A DNA stretch of 64,000 nucleotides, taken from the NCBI GenBank assembly GCA_002335605.1, contig BEDY01000009.1, positions 62,001 through 126,000 on the forward strand, read 5' to 3'. The position numbers and the translations under genes are program-made. The notes beneath the pieces were generated by a model. That model did no database searches. It was not told the origin of the DNA and saw only the letters and a list, made by a program, of their open reading frames with translations. Positions 1 through 11,938 of the stretch are shown here, piece by piece; within the stretch, counting starts at the first letter, position 1; every line of letters starts with the position of its first letter. The DNA comes from Prillingera fragicola (lineage: Eukaryota; Basidiomycota; Tremellomycetes; Trichosporonales; Trichosporonaceae).

Positions 1-2023
1 TTCCAGAACCGTCACGCGCTTAGCATGTGACCGATCACTACTAAACTGGGCACTGCAAAGCCGAGACACAACTTGGCAATGCAAAACCGAGACGCACATG
101 CAAGAAAGTGTGACCGTGTCGTTACGACAGACTCCCTCATGCCGACGGAGAAGCGGACATAGGTGCCTCGCCCGGCTCTGCGGGCAGTAACGTAACGGAA
201 ATACGCGCACCGAGACATGACCACTTGCGCAGACATGGTCGTAGCCCAGGCGATCACAGACATGGACTCTCCTTGTGGACGCTCCTTGAGCGCCCATCCC
301 CCACATGCACGTCTTGTGCGCCCGCCAAGCGTGTCCACGCAAGCAGCGATAGCTGACCCCCGCACTCCACCTACGCTCGCATGATCGCCGAAATTGCGTC
401 AACACACAGAGTACCATACAGGCGAGAGGGGTGACAGCGCCACGCGCACATCTGCTTGGCTTGGCATCGCGCCCTCCGTTGGAGCAGTTGCGGCGCCACC
501 GTATGCGAGCCGGTCAACAGTGCGGTTTTCGGTGTTGCGGAGGTGGGTTCGCCCGATGCCGGGTTTGATGGGACCGAAGAGGGTATGTATTGTTCTGCTT
601 TGCGTTGGAAGTACAGTGTGCAGCACGCTGCTGCGGCTCGTTCCGTTTCCGAGTGGCGGGCGGGAGTAGCCTTTCTTGTTCCGACGGACGGTCAGTCCAA
701 GCGAGAAAGTGTCAGCCCATATGACACCAACGCCTGCGGTGGCGTTGCCTGTGGTGCGCAGGCGTTCATACCCGCAGGCCCACGCGGTTAGAGAACACTG
801 AGATAAGCCGAGAGGACTGTGCGTTGAGCTGCGGATCGATAGGCTCTCCAGTGCTACGCTGGTATTCGTGTCGACGATGGCCGAACACTGACGGTGGATT
901 CTCGGCGTCTCGCGATTGCGCACCGCACAACCGGCAGCCTAAACGCACATTGATCGCAACACCGACGACGGCGATGAGAGCTGAGATCAGCCAATCGTCG
1001 CCACCGCATCGTTACATCGCTGGGCTCTGGCGCGGCCAGTTCCGACGGGGGATGGGGTGACTGCCGTTGTAATAGATCCACCTGTGCGATCGCGCTGCTC
1101 GTGAGCCTGTCTGTGCTCGAACGCAGGAACCAGAAACGCGGAACTACGGGTCATGTGCGCCTTTGTGCCGCAGTCGATGCGCCGAAAGTGACAACTGATG
1201 CTGCGCCGAACGGAGGCTGTCGGCGCGGACCTGACCGGGTTGCCCCACAAACGTTAATGTGCGATCACTCCGAGGATCATTCATTACAAACAGAATTCTA
1301 ATCAAGATTAGAGTTTTGTGATTTTTAATCAGCCTCCGCTAATCGCAATTTGTAATGACCGGCCTCTCCGGCTACTCTGTACCTAATCCATGGCTGACGA
1401 GATGATGCCAATGTACATATCCAGGTCCCAGATCCCCAACAGGATCCTTGACACGCCTCTCATGCCCGACGCAGGGCAGAGCATGCACGTAAGCCCAGGA
1501 AACCAGCAGGCTGGCTCGGCTACAAGCTGGAACTTCCAGGTGGGCAGGAGTGTTCCTCAGGACGCAATCAGGACTTGCGTCGCTCTTCTCCGGCGGCTCC
1601 CATCGGCCACTTGCCAGCCGCAGGTGTTCGCAGTGTTCCCAGATCCCAGACCAGCTGTTCTCTTCCATCCCTTCTTGTCCCTGCGACAACCTCCACCATC
1701 CCGGCCCTGGTGCCTTCAGCCCCTCAATCTGGCCACAATGCCAAGACATTCACGACATGTTAAGTTCGGAGGTTGAGGGCAAGGCATGCATGCCACTTGC
1801 CCGCCCCTTGCCGAATTCACGATGCCGCTCGCTGCCATTCGACTGGAGTCACTGACCGGCAGGGCGGGCGGCGCGACTCGTTTACCGGTTAGTGCAGGCT
1901 AGGTGGACCACCACATCTGTTGCTCCGGGCGGCAATGATCAATGAACATAAAGAGCCCCGCAGCGGGGCCACCAGCGTTTCCCCACACCCTCTCAACCCC
2001 CACCCACCGACGACATTCACGCC
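1..2023. other. Intergenic region without a recognised gene
   Basis: Six-frame reading gives only short, overlapping open frames on both strands, with no recognisable domain and no consistent third-position GC bias. The last 100 bases or so are C-rich and lead into the ATG of the permease at 2024, so they probably hold its promoter and leader. I see no tRNA and no repeat. Confidence 0.5.
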
Positions 2024-3916
2024 ATGTCTCAGGCTACCACCCACCCAGTGGTGTACAACGAAAAGTCCACCGGCATCGAGCACATCGAGGCCGTTCACGA
2101 GAATGAGCGCTACGCCAGCGACGACGACAAGCTCGAGGCCGCCGAGCCGACCAACCTGACAAAGGACATTGACTATGGTCTCGACCTCGTTGCTGTCAAG
2201 AAGCTCACCAAGAAGATTGACTACCGCCTCATTCCCGTCTTGTCAATGATGTACGCCATCTCGCTCATTGACCGCACCAACCTGGCCATTGCTCGTGCCG
2301 CCAACAACTCGCACATGGACAAGGAGTTGGGTCTTGCCTCGACTGCCACCGAGGTCAACAACCGCTACTCGATCATTACTCTTGTGTTCTTCGTCCCTTA
2401 CATCATCTTTGAGCTTCCTGTAAGTTGATCGGGGTTGGCAGCTGCACTGGCTGACACAATCTAGTCGCAGATCGGTCTCCGCAAGTTTGGCGCCCGCTGG
2501 TGGCTCGGCTCGGCCGTCATCGCCTGGGGTATCGTCATGCTCGTCATGGGATTCGCCCCCAACTGGGGGGCTCTCGCCGGTCTTCGCGCTCTCCTCGGTG
2601 TATTCGAGGCCTGTCTTTTCCCCGGAGCGGCATACCTGATTTCTTGCTGGTGAGTAGTCTTTGCATCCGAGACCCGAGACGCGAGGTCGGCGCTTGTGTG
2701 GCGCTTCTGTCGGGCATGTGGAGTCCGTGTTCACGGACATTGCTAAGCGTCGTGGGTCCATGTGGCTGTTCCCGCCACATTAGCTCCGAAAACATGTATC
2801 CGCCGGATCATGACCTGCCCACCTGTTCCACTAGGTTATCTGCCCTGCCGTGTGGCGAACATCGCCGTGCACGCGGTGGGCAGAAGCTAGGAGAGCCCCA
2901 ATGGAGCGGGAACATGCACCCTTGATAGCAAGCGTGACAAGCAGCTAACATACCACAGGTACCCCCGCAAGGACATGGGTATGCGCAACGCCGTCTTCTA
3001 CATTACCTCTGCCACTGCGGGATCGTTTGCCAAGCCCCTCGGTTTCTGCTTTTCGCTTCTCGATGGCAGGATGGGCAAGTCTGGTTGGCGCTGGCTGTTC
3101 ATCTTCTACGGCTGCCTCACCATTCTCATTGGACTCATTGCCTATGCCCTCATCGTCGACTTCCCCGACAAGGCGACCTTCCTCAACGAGGATGAGCGCG
3201 CCATGGTCCAGACCCGCATCGAGCGCGACCGTGCCGACTCGAAGCCCGACCCCATGACCTGGGGCAAGCTCGGCAAGTACTCGATGCTCGTTCAGCCTTG
3301 GTTGTTTGCCTACTTTTTCATGTCGACCACGACCGCCACCTACTCGCTCGCCTACTTCCTGCCCCGTATCCTTACGTCCATGGGCTTTGGCAACGTCGAG
3401 TCCATGCTCCTCGGTACACCGGCATACTTCTGGGCCATCATCCCCGCTCTCACCTGTGGCCGCATCGCGGACCGCGTCAAGGGCACCCGCGCCGCCGTCA
3501 TCGTCTTCAACTCGGTCTGCATCATCGCCGGCACGTGCATGTACGGCCTCCTCCCTACCGCCCAGAAGAATGCTCGTTTCGCAGGCATTTTCCTCGCCGT
3601 CGGCGGCGGTAACTCGAACGTCCCCCTCATCATCTCGTGGCAGCACACTTCCATCCGCGCCCAGTCCAAGCGCGGTTTCTGCTCGGCCTTGACCGTGGCC
3701 TTTGGCGGTATTGGCGGTATTCTCGGCTCGACCCTCTTCATGGAGCAGGAGGCCAAGCGCGGCTACCCCACCGGCATCTACTCGACCATTGCCCTCAACG
3801 CCGGTGTCATTGTCGGCGCCATTGGCCTGTCACTGTACATGCGCATGCAGAACAGGAAGGCCAAGCGCGGAGAGATTGTTATCGAGGGTCACGACGACTT
3901 CCTCTACCAGCCTTAG
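2024..3916 (+). CDS. MFS anion:cation symporter (Dal5/allantoate permease-like)
   Basis: Predicted plasma-membrane transporter of the ACS family of the major facilitator superfamily, which takes up organic anions such as allantoate, nicotinate, pantothenate or related vitamins. Exons are 2024..2419, 2465..2649 and 2959..3916, giving 512 aa, usual for the family. After a hydrophilic N-terminus of about 60 residues comes the family hallmark DYRLIPVL and then LIDRTNLAIARA (about residues 70-90). The second exon carries the FRALLGVFEACLFPGAAY-type helix (seen here as GLRALLGVFEACLFPGAAYL) and the third continues SCW|YPRKDMGMRNAVFYI across a split Trp codon. About 12 hydrophobic segments are visible. 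Intron 2 is 309 nt, far longer than its neighbours. The substrate cannot be read from sequence; the family call is firm. Confidence 0.9.
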
Positions 3917-4077
3917 GAGGCTGCTGATTGGGATTGCAGGGGCTGTTTTGTACACGCTTAGCGAGGGAAACAAGGGTAAATAGCAGGAAGCATATGCACA
4001 TATGAAGATTACTGGGAATCAATCAGCGAGTCTCTGTAGTTGTGGCTTAAAGTTGAGCATATCTGTAGCCCACATCC

Positions 4078-4122
4078 TCGGTCTCCTCAGTCTCCTCAGT
4101 CTTCTCAGTCTCGTCAGTGCGC
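4078..4122. repeat. 9-bp tandem repeat (TCAGTCTCC-like)
   Basis: About five imperfect copies of a 9-bp unit (TCAGTCTCC and close variants) run head to tail. The repeat lies downstream of the permease stop and about 310 bp upstream of the zinc-cluster regulator start, so it could sit in a 3' UTR or a promoter. A short CGT trinucleotide run follows at about 4209-4229. Confidence 0.8.
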
Positions 4123-4430
4123 TTCAGTCGTCTCCTCTTCCAGCACCAAAAGAATGGATCGGGCTGCCAGCAAGACCATTAGCGACGGTTTGCTAAAGCA
4201 GTAAGGCAGTTCGTCGTCGTCGTCGTCGACCACAAACAGACTTTCGGGTAATTTGAAATTCTTCGGACCGACCAAGTGCCGAGCTGATAACAATGGACCG
4301 AACCTCTTTCATGTGTTCTTTGCATTCGTCACTCTCACGTATCTTGTCAATCAGCCCGCGCTGCTCTCGGGGGAGCTGTGGGGCTTCTGCTATCGTTGCT
4401 ACACTCACATCAGTATCGTGTTCACACACC

Positions 4431-7294
4431 ATGCCACCACGACAGTCCTCCGTGTCGGCCCAGAGTGCAACTGAGGATGCGGCAGGGGCAAAGTCCAAAC
4501 GTACGTCCGCGTCGGCGGAGATCTTTTACCCACGCTGACGCGTTCCCAGGTGCCTGCGTAGGTTACCGTGTGGGGAGAGAGTAGCAAGGACCTGACGAGC
4601 AGGATGTCTGCCATGGTATGAAAGTCAAGTGCATTGACAAGGACGACCCGCCATGTAAACGGTGCCGGGCACTGGGCATCGAGTGCTCTTTTGATCGCCG
4701 CAAGCCCGCTGTACCGACTAGGACTGATCGCGAGTGAGCTCCATGGGACTGAACCGTGCTGATCGCATCTGCAGGCGGTTGCTGTCACTCGAAAGTCAGA
4801 TGGACAGCGTACACAGCATGCTGCAGAACATTACCGGCCTGCTTGAGCGACACAACGCAGCACCCTCGCCCGTGCAGCCCGTTGCCGCGACGACGTCACG
4901 ACTGAGCATGGGCTCCAGCACGTTCCCTCACCAAGCCACGGCACACAAGCCAGGCGCAGGCGACACCCATCCCTCACCGAAGCGCGACCCACCGTATCCG
5001 CTTTCCGGTCGCCGCCCCTCGTTCTCGGACGGCCCGACTCTCGCTCAATGGGTGCAATCCATCGACTCGCCAACAGAAGTCGCTGTAGCACCGACCCCGT
5101 ACCCGGGCCCGGTACCTTCTGCGAGCAGCGCGCCGCTGACCAACTGGCCGCACCACCGCCCGTCACCCGGTGGACGGACGGTTGCGTCACCGGTGATGCG
5201 GCGGTCGGGGCCGTCCCCTGGTGGTGTAAGCCATGTGGGATCGACCCCAATGAGCCATCCGAGTGTTGGGAGTGCTGCGCGCGTACCTGAGAGTCCTCAA
5301 GATTACGCTCATGAAGAGGAAGAGGACGACGGCCAACTCGACGGCGATGACGACGATGAGGAGGACGACGACGTCAGTGACGGCGGGGATGATGGCGACA
5401 AGTCTACGACCGGCGACGAGGTTGACGAGAACGACCCGCTGCGAGATCGGGAGCGGGTTGCACCGATGCGCGGCATGTTGCAGCGTGAGGAGGCCGACCG
5501 ATTGCGGTCCGATGGACATCCCGGCTGGGCTAGGCGGGCAAAGCGACGATTGAGTGGGAATGAGAGTGATGGGACTGTGCAAGAGGTGGAAGACAATGGA
5601 GAGCCCGGGCAGGTGGGCGAGCACAGGGAGAAACGGCGGCGCGTATCTGAGATGGGCGTGGTCGAGGAGGAGGAGGAAGTGCAGGATCCCATCGAGCTGG
5701 GGATTGTGTCAGCGTCCGAGGGTCGTCGGCTGTTTGACCTGTGAGTATTTCATAATGTTCCCTGGCTGACGACAGGTTCTTTGAAGGCGCATCAGTCTAC
5801 ATGCCAGTCTTTGACCCAGCGACCGACACCTGGGACGAGATCCGCGCTCGCTCCCCGCTGTGTCTGACGACCATCCTGATGATTGGGCAAATGTCCGCCG
5901 ACGCCGGTGTCGGAAGGACAAGTGCCCTGCGAATGCGTCTCAAAGCGCACGCCGAGAAGATGGCAATGTCGACACTCTTCTCCCCGATATCGTCGGTCCA
6001 GATCGTGCAGGCCATGCTCCTGCTTGCTGCCTGGGGAGATACGGTGTGGCGGCCGGGAAACCATGCCATCAGCATGGCAGTGGATATGGGGCTGTATCGA
6101 TGCCTCCCGCACCTGGTGTCAACTGGCATGGGCGAGGGCAAGACTGGCGCAGCACTCGAGGCTGACAGGCGGTTCGTGGCTGGGGCGCGGGTATGGCTTG
6201 CCGTGAGTGACCTGGCACGGCTTCGCTGACGACAGCTCACAAAACTCAAACTCGAAATGGCACTCAACCACGGCCGACCGATGCTGATCCCAGACGACGA
6301 GACGGTGCAACATGCTCGACGACTCCTGGACCACCCTCTATCAATCCCGGCAGACAGCCGGTGTATCGCTGCGTGCGAACTCATGACCCACCGCCAGATC
6401 CAGATTCAGCCTTTTATTGTCTCGGGCTATGTCGATCCAGCCGAGGTCGACGCAATGCTGCGCGCGGGCAACAAAGACTACGACTTGTGGGAAGAGTACT
6501 GGATTGACCACTACGCGCGCCAAGGCCGTGGACCCGGCGATTTCCTCGTCTCCGAGCTGGCGGTGCAGAAATCCCACTCAATCCTACACTTTAACTATCT
6601 CGTCCTTCACGGCGTGCACAGCCGGTATGACGTGCAGTGCCTCCCGCCTCAGCGCAAACACTGGCTGGTCGTCTGCCTCGAGACGGCCGACAAGCTCGTC
6701 GCGCGTATGGCGCAGCCTGCCGAACTCGCCAACTTGAGGTTTGCAAACCACTACGCGTTCGTCGCTGTAGCCTTTGCCGCGCAGTATCTCATCCGCCTCG
6801 CGCGTATCCTCCCTGGCGTCATCGACCTGCACAGAGCAGTGAAGAATGTTACCACGCTCGCAACCAAGCTGGACCAGTTTCCCGGTTTCAGCTTTAGAGA
6901 GATGCTAACTGAGGCGGCAGCGCGCGCGAGGCGGAAGCATGGTATCCCAGAGAGCAAGGTGCCTACGCCTGCTGGGTCGCCGAGGGGCGGTGGGACGAGA
7001 CTCACATCGATGACTGCTGCCGAGGTGCCGTCGGAGCCTGCGGTAGAGGCCGAGGCGTGGGAGGAGGACGGGGTGGATTGGGCGTCGGCGCTCGGAGCTG
7101 TGAGTGTTCGCTATTCTGGCCAGGGCGGTGCTGATGGTAGCTCAACATGGATGCCAGGACAGAGACTGCGTGGCTCGATTTTCTTATGGATGGTGAGTGC
7201 AGCCCGTGGGCGGCCAGGCTGGGGCTGACAGGCAGGTGGTGGCGGCCAGGACGCATGGTTGGAGGAGTTCAACCCGTCCGCCCAGGGATTCTAG
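4431..7294 (+). CDS. Zn2Cys6 transcription factor with an 8-nt micro-exon
   Basis: Predicted nuclear zinc-cluster regulator of 858 aa. Exons: 4431..4500, 4550..4557, 4603..4733, 4775..5740, 5776..6202, 6236..7099, 7141..7192, 7236..7294; all phases close. The binuclear cluster (about residues 26-53) reads RACDVCHGMKVKC, then CKRCRALGIEC, with spacing C-x2-C-x6-C-x7-C-x2-C-x6-C. The first cysteine comes from the 8-nt exon 2. A short linker leads to a leucine-rich coiled coil (RLLSLESQMDSVHSMLQNI). Next come a Pro/Ser-rich stretch, a strongly acidic block (about genomic 5310-5440), and a regulatory middle domain starting LFDLFFEGASVYMPVFDP. The layout resembles the Leu3/War1/PrtT group, but the target genes are unknown. 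The start is the first ATG in frame with the cluster. Confidence 0.9.
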
Positions 7295-7681
7295 CAGGTG
7301 TAGTGGGTCCAGCAGGCCGTGTACTGCATGCATGCCATCAGTGAAGTGCTGCTTCGCTAGTGCATTCCAGGTTCCTTCATAACTGTGATCCAAGGGGAAT
7401 GAACGGATTTGACTGATTTGTTGTGGAGTGCAAAGTCGTCAAAAGAAGGGCAATGGCTGCAAGGTGACTGGGGGACGTGTGAGCGCCAACTGTCAGTCTT
7501 ACAGGATTTCGGCCGAACGATCAGCTAAAAGCTCCATGCTATTGCATCTTCTAAAAGGTGACTACATTGTGAGGAGGTGTTTGTGACTCTGCCACTGAGC
7601 AATGGTTACAGTTGGAAGGAGACGACACCGTAACACAGCCATAGGCGGGACGCCAATCTCGTTCTCGTACTCGCCCGTCCT

Positions 7682-7746
7682 CGTCCGACATGTCCGAGCA
7701 TGGTCGGGACCTGGATAGAGGCGACCATGCTCGGACATGTCGGACG
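7682..7746. repeat. Perfect 25-bp inverted repeat with 15-nt loop
   Basis: The arms 7682..7706 and 7722..7746 are exact reverse complements and flank a 15-nt spacer. Transcribed or extruded, they would form a very stable hairpin. It lies 65 bp before the assembly gap. No transposase or target-site duplication is visible nearby. Confidence 0.9.
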
Positions 7747-7811
7747 GAGGCGAAATGAGGTGAGCGGGAGCGTTCGAACAGACAGAGAGTGGTCGGTGGC
7801 ATCAGCATGTT

Positions 7812-7911
7812 NNNNNNNNNNNNNNNNNNNNNNNNNNNNNNNNNNNNNNNNNNNNNNNNNNNNNNNNNNNNNNNNNNNNNNNNNNNNNNNNNNNNNNNNN
7901 NNNNNNNNNNN
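7812..7911. other. Assembly gap of 100 Ns
   Basis: A run of exactly 100 N characters, the conventional filler for a gap of unknown size. A G homopolymer follows almost at once, suggesting that sequencing failed in low-complexity DNA. Confidence 0.98.
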
Positions 7912-7912
7912 T

Positions 7913-7937
7913 GGGGGGGGGGGGGGGGGGGGGGGGG
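7913..7937. repeat. Poly-G run (25 nt)
   Basis: Twenty-five consecutive G residues start one base after the gap. A second run of 12 G lies at 8032-8043. The lengths may be inaccurate because homopolymers are error-prone. Confidence 0.9.
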
Positions 7938-9659
7938 TGGCGTGGATCGCTGCGGCGTCGACTAAGAACAGCGACGTAAAGGTCGTGGTCGCGTTCAGGA
8001 GAGCAAGCCGGAGGTCGGCCAGGGTGGAAGTGGGGGGGGGGGGCTGGGGATTCTGGTACAACTGGCTCGTGTATTCGGCGGCAGAATCGGCCGCGTGCAT
8101 CCTTGTAGATGGCCAACAAGGCCTGGTACTCATAGACCTAGGGTGAGAAAATGGACGGCCACAAGCGACACTCACGTTCAGTTGCGCCGCCAGGAGCTGT
8201 ACCTCGAGTGTTTGATATGCTACGGGACACGGACGACATGCTGCACAAGGCCCACGATGAGGCTCATCGCCAGATCCTGATGCGCCAGGTCGTTGACGGT
8301 ACACGAGCGCCAGCCAACAGAGGGTCCTGGGCGGCATGAATTGGCGGGGTCGATGAATTGCGCATATACGTTGTTGAAACCGAACGGGATTGTTAATGGG
8401 CCAAAGCTCCTCCAGGTCGGGCTTGGACACAGTTTGTCCAGACTGTGTGGTTTTAGTATTGGTTGCTCGCATCAGACTCACTCGGTGATAGTGCGTATCC
8501 GAAGCTGCGTATTGTCTCGCATGGCCAGGCTCCAGCCGGGGGAGCTGCTGCGGGGAGTCTCGCTGTCGTCGGTGGACATGATGCTACTGATGATGCTGGT
8601 AGAATGTGCTATCAAAGCCTGAAAGGAGCAGCTATTTAAGGACGTTCAAGACAGGTGAAGCCATGAGCTGTGCGTGAGAAATGGAGGGTCAACTGACATG
8701 CAAACAGAGCAATTCACACGCAAGTTGCAAGACGTGCATCCCCCTGCGGACATGGATATGCAAAAGACGTATGTCTACGTGGCCATCCAAGCTTCTCTCG
8801 CGAGCCCAGTCTGCCGCTTCTCAGAAGGGACGGCAGGGGCAGCAAGTGGCACTGCACAAGTCTCCGTCGTCGTCGAGTTGATGGCACCGTAAACAATGTG
8901 GCACTGGTGCAACTGGTGAGGGCTGCAACTGTTTGTGTTTATGCCTTTGGTACTTGCATAGCACAACTTGGCCTGTACAGCAGTCCCCTGTACCCCTGTA
9001 CAGCTCTGAGGCGGGAGATGCTGGTGTGCAGGTGGAACGATGCAAGTCGTTGTTTGGGGCACGTAGTGGATCTTGCGTTTGTGTCCGAAGGCAATGTGAA
9101 AAGGACAAGAACTTTCTTCTGTCTCCTCGTTACTCTATCTGTAAATAATGGCTGTAAGATACGCAAAATGGTGTGCACGTCTGTCTGTGCATGTTTGCCT
9201 TGTCTTACAGGTGGTACGTCTACACCGCCTCCTGTGTCCTCGCCGGACAACGAGGAGGACGTGGACAACAGTGTTTTTCCCCACCTTGCTCTCCAAACAC
9301 CATTATTCTGCGCTCCATGCTCTTTAAAGTCTGTTGATCTCCGTAGCTAGCCCAACATGTCCGACATCAGTGACCACGACACCGCCTGTGCTGACGGTCT
9401 CAGTGCCTCTTTCCGTTGGCGCTGCTCGGACTGTCATTCTTCACCTCATGCTCAATCGCACTACGCAGCTCGAAATGGTCAGTTTCCTTGACAGTTTGGT
9501 CCGGTGGAGCTAAAGGAGGCAAGCAGGAGTAGAATAGTAGCTGGACTATGCAGAACATGAACTTGTCAAGCAGGGTTGCCACCCCCACTGTGCATTCCCT
9601 GACACTCGCACCCACCTCCGCACTCTGCGGCCACCGACCCAATCAACACCGTCAGACGC

Positions 9660-9665
9660 AAAAAA
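9660..9665 (-). terminator. RNA polymerase III terminator of tRNA-Gln
   Basis: Six T residues on the minus strand about 42 nt after the tRNA 3' end match the usual Pol III stop signal. Confidence 0.6.
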
Positions 9666-9707
9666 GGGAAGAACATGCAAACAATGTCTTGCAAGAGGAT
9701 GCGCTGT

Positions 9708-9794
9708 AGGTCGAACTGGGAATCGAACCCAGATTACAAGAATGAATCGTTGAAGAATCAGAATCTTGTGTACTAACCGTTATACGATTCAACC
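9708..9794 (-). tRNA. tRNA-Gln (anticodon CUG) with 15-nt intron
   Basis: The minus-strand sequence folds as a full cloverleaf. The acceptor stem GGTTGAA pairs with TTCGACC (one G-U pair). The D arm contains GGTTAG, and the T arm is CTGGG-TTCGATT-CCCAG. The anticodon stem CAAGA/TCTTG encloses TTCTGA-T, so the anticodon is CUG (codon CAG). A 15-nt insertion directly 3' of position 37 is at the standard place for a nuclear tRNA intron. The discriminator base is U, and a TTTTTT terminator follows at 9660-9665 on the plus strand. Confidence 0.93.
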
Positions 9795-9956
9795 AATGGT
9801 CAGTGGTCTGGGGTGCGTGGCTGAAGGCTGGCCGACCGAGGGGCCTCGAACATCCTCAACATCCGTGAGCTGCTTGGACTTCAGACCCATACATGCCGGG
9901 CTCTGCGGCCGCCCCACGCAATCCTACAACCTAGACCTCGGCCGCTGCCCCTCATC

Positions 9957-11387
9957 CTACTCGAGGCTCTTGTACAGGGTCCTCTCAAACTCGTAGAGGA
10001 ACGGCTGCCACTCGTCCGGGGTCCGTACACCCTGGATGAGAAGGTTGGTGCCGACAATGGCAGCAACGCCAGCAGTGGGGTCAATCCAGTAGGTGCTCTT
10101 CGCGACGCCACCCCACCACGCACTGCCGGCGCGGCGGCGGCCCTCCTGGTCGGCAGTGACGAGACCGCAGCCGAGCGAGTGCGAGACTTCCTTGGCAGTG
10201 TAGGCCCTGTCGCCGTCGGGCATCCACATGGAGTAGAAGAGGGCAATGTGCTCGCGGTGAGGGTGGGGGGCCTCGGGAAGGGCAGGCGTGAAGAGGGCGT
10301 TGTACACGTAAGGAGTGAGGAAGGCGTCGCTGCGGCCGAGAGCGGGGTTGGAGCGGAGGACAGCCCGGAGGAAGGCGAGATAGTCCTTCTGGCTGCCAAA
10401 GAGGCCGGCTCCGCCGAGCTGCACCTTGACGTCCTCTGGGGTCGTGGGACGGCTCATGCCAAAGTTGCCGGGGATGACGACAATAGGACTGTTGGGGTCA
10501 CCGGGAGGGTAGCGGGTGCAGACGGCCATTTTGGTGTCGTGGACCTTTTGGGTGGGGAGGAAGGTCATGGTGGACATGCCCAGAGGCTGGAAAAAGTTCT
10601 TCTGGAAGTACTCCTCAAGCGTGCCGCCCGTGATGCGCTCGACGAGAATACCAACAAAGTCGGTGGCGTGCGAGTAGAAAAAGGTCGTGTTGGGCTCAAA
10701 GATGAGAGGGGTGAGGAGAACGTCCATCGTGCCTTTGAATTGGGCCGGCATGCCCGTCTTCTCAAAGTACTTGGTTGCCGGGGTCTCGAGGAAGGCATAG
10801 CAGAGGCCTGGGTGTCAGCTCAGTGGGGCGAAGAAAATATGCGGGACACCCAGCACTTACCAGAGGTATGGGTCAGCAGGTTACGGAGAGTGATCTTGCC
10901 CTTGGGAGGAACCAGAATGGCATCGTCCTTGTCATCGTAACCGGTGAGCAGCTTGAGACTGCTGAGCTCCGGGAGGTGCTTCTCAATGAACGCAGGGTCG
11001 TCCAGGTCAGCCTTGCCAGCCTCGACAAGCTGAAGCATGGCAGTCTGGAGTGTCAGCCCTCGCGCATCCCGGCGGAACCCATCAGGTGACGCGGCGGTCA
11101 GTGCGACATACCGAGGTCAGAAGCTTGGTCTGCGAGAAGATCTCGACGGCTAGCGCGTCAACTCAACTCTTGCTCCTCATGGCCCACTTACGAGTGTCCT
11201 CAGTGACCTGCCCCTTGTCAGGCTGGCCAAACACCCTGTCACCAGCCTGGTTTAGGTAAATGGTCTCGTCGGCATTGGTGGCGCAGAAGAAGATGGCGGG
11301 CAGAGTCTTCTTTGCGTCCTGCTTGGCCATGAGCTCGTCGAGAGCCTTGGTGTTGGTGATCTTGGGGAGGGGGCCGGCGTTGGTCAT
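9957..11387 (-). CDS. Serine beta-lactamase-like hydrolase (class C/EstB type), paralogue A
   Basis: Predicted serine hydrolase of the beta-lactamase/transpeptidase fold. Fungal members are usually esterases or transesterases, not antibiotic-resistance enzymes. Exons on the minus strand: 11192..11387, 11112..11149, 10861..11044, 9957..10807, giving 422 aa. The nucleophile motif SxxK is seen as SQTK in EIFSQTKLLT (about residue 72), across two short exons. Next comes the HTSGL loop and the FYSHATDFVG segment with the conserved Tyr. The core LERITGGTLEEYFQ-like helix appears as VERITGGTLEEYF. No signal peptide, so probably cytosolic. Two paralogues lie at 34.2-37.5 kb with matching intron phases. 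The substrate is unknown. Confidence 0.88.
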
Positions 11388-11938
11388 GGTGGAGATGGAT
11401 GGAAGAGGGGGAAGAGCGAGGCAGCGGGAAGCCAGAGGAGACTATATCGAAAGATGGGCAGCAATGGGACGTGGTGACCGGCGACGGAGACCGGCGACCA
11501 TGAACTAGCCGGATGTTGGCGGACGAATCCGAACTCCGTTGGTCATCACCGGCCCCCGGTCAAATACCAGTTTAACAGCTCCGTGAGGTCGAGGTGCCCA
11601 CTTTCGGTGAGCTCGGGCGTCGAAGATGCATCAATGACCGTCTGTAGGTAGTAGAGGCGGCTCATTATATCGGCGTATCATACAAACAAGCATCGACCAG
11701 CAGGGTACGCATGGGCGATCAGGAACGATTACCGCCGTCCTCCTCCTATCCGTCACTGAGGGCATAGAGGAGAACTCTGCAGGCATCCATTTCATCGTTC
11801 TTCAGAGCATCTCCTGTACAAACACCCGAGCCTTCATAGCGAAACCAGCTTGCATTCCTTTGTTCCATTCTTCACCCATCTCCCTTGTTCAAACCGAGAC
11901 AGACGTTCGTGTTCCTCACCTGCGGGCAAGCTGCCCAC
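11388..11938. other. Intergenic spacer
   Basis: This is the 5' flank of the beta-lactamase-like gene and the 3' flank of the sugar transporter. I see no gene or structured element. Confidence 0.5.

Larger units (their letters stand above)
7295..9707. other. Gene-poor region containing the assembly gap
   Basis: No convincing gene. Open frames crossing the N run are artefacts. The stretch contains an inverted repeat (7682-7746), 100 Ns (7812-7911) and G runs at 7913-7937 and 8032-8043. The remaining short frames overlap on both strands and lack recognisable domains. Confidence 0.5.

Noticed and set aside
7606..8481. ORFs running through the N gap
   Set aside because: They exist only because Ns carry no stop codons; the flanks are homopolymers and show no domain.
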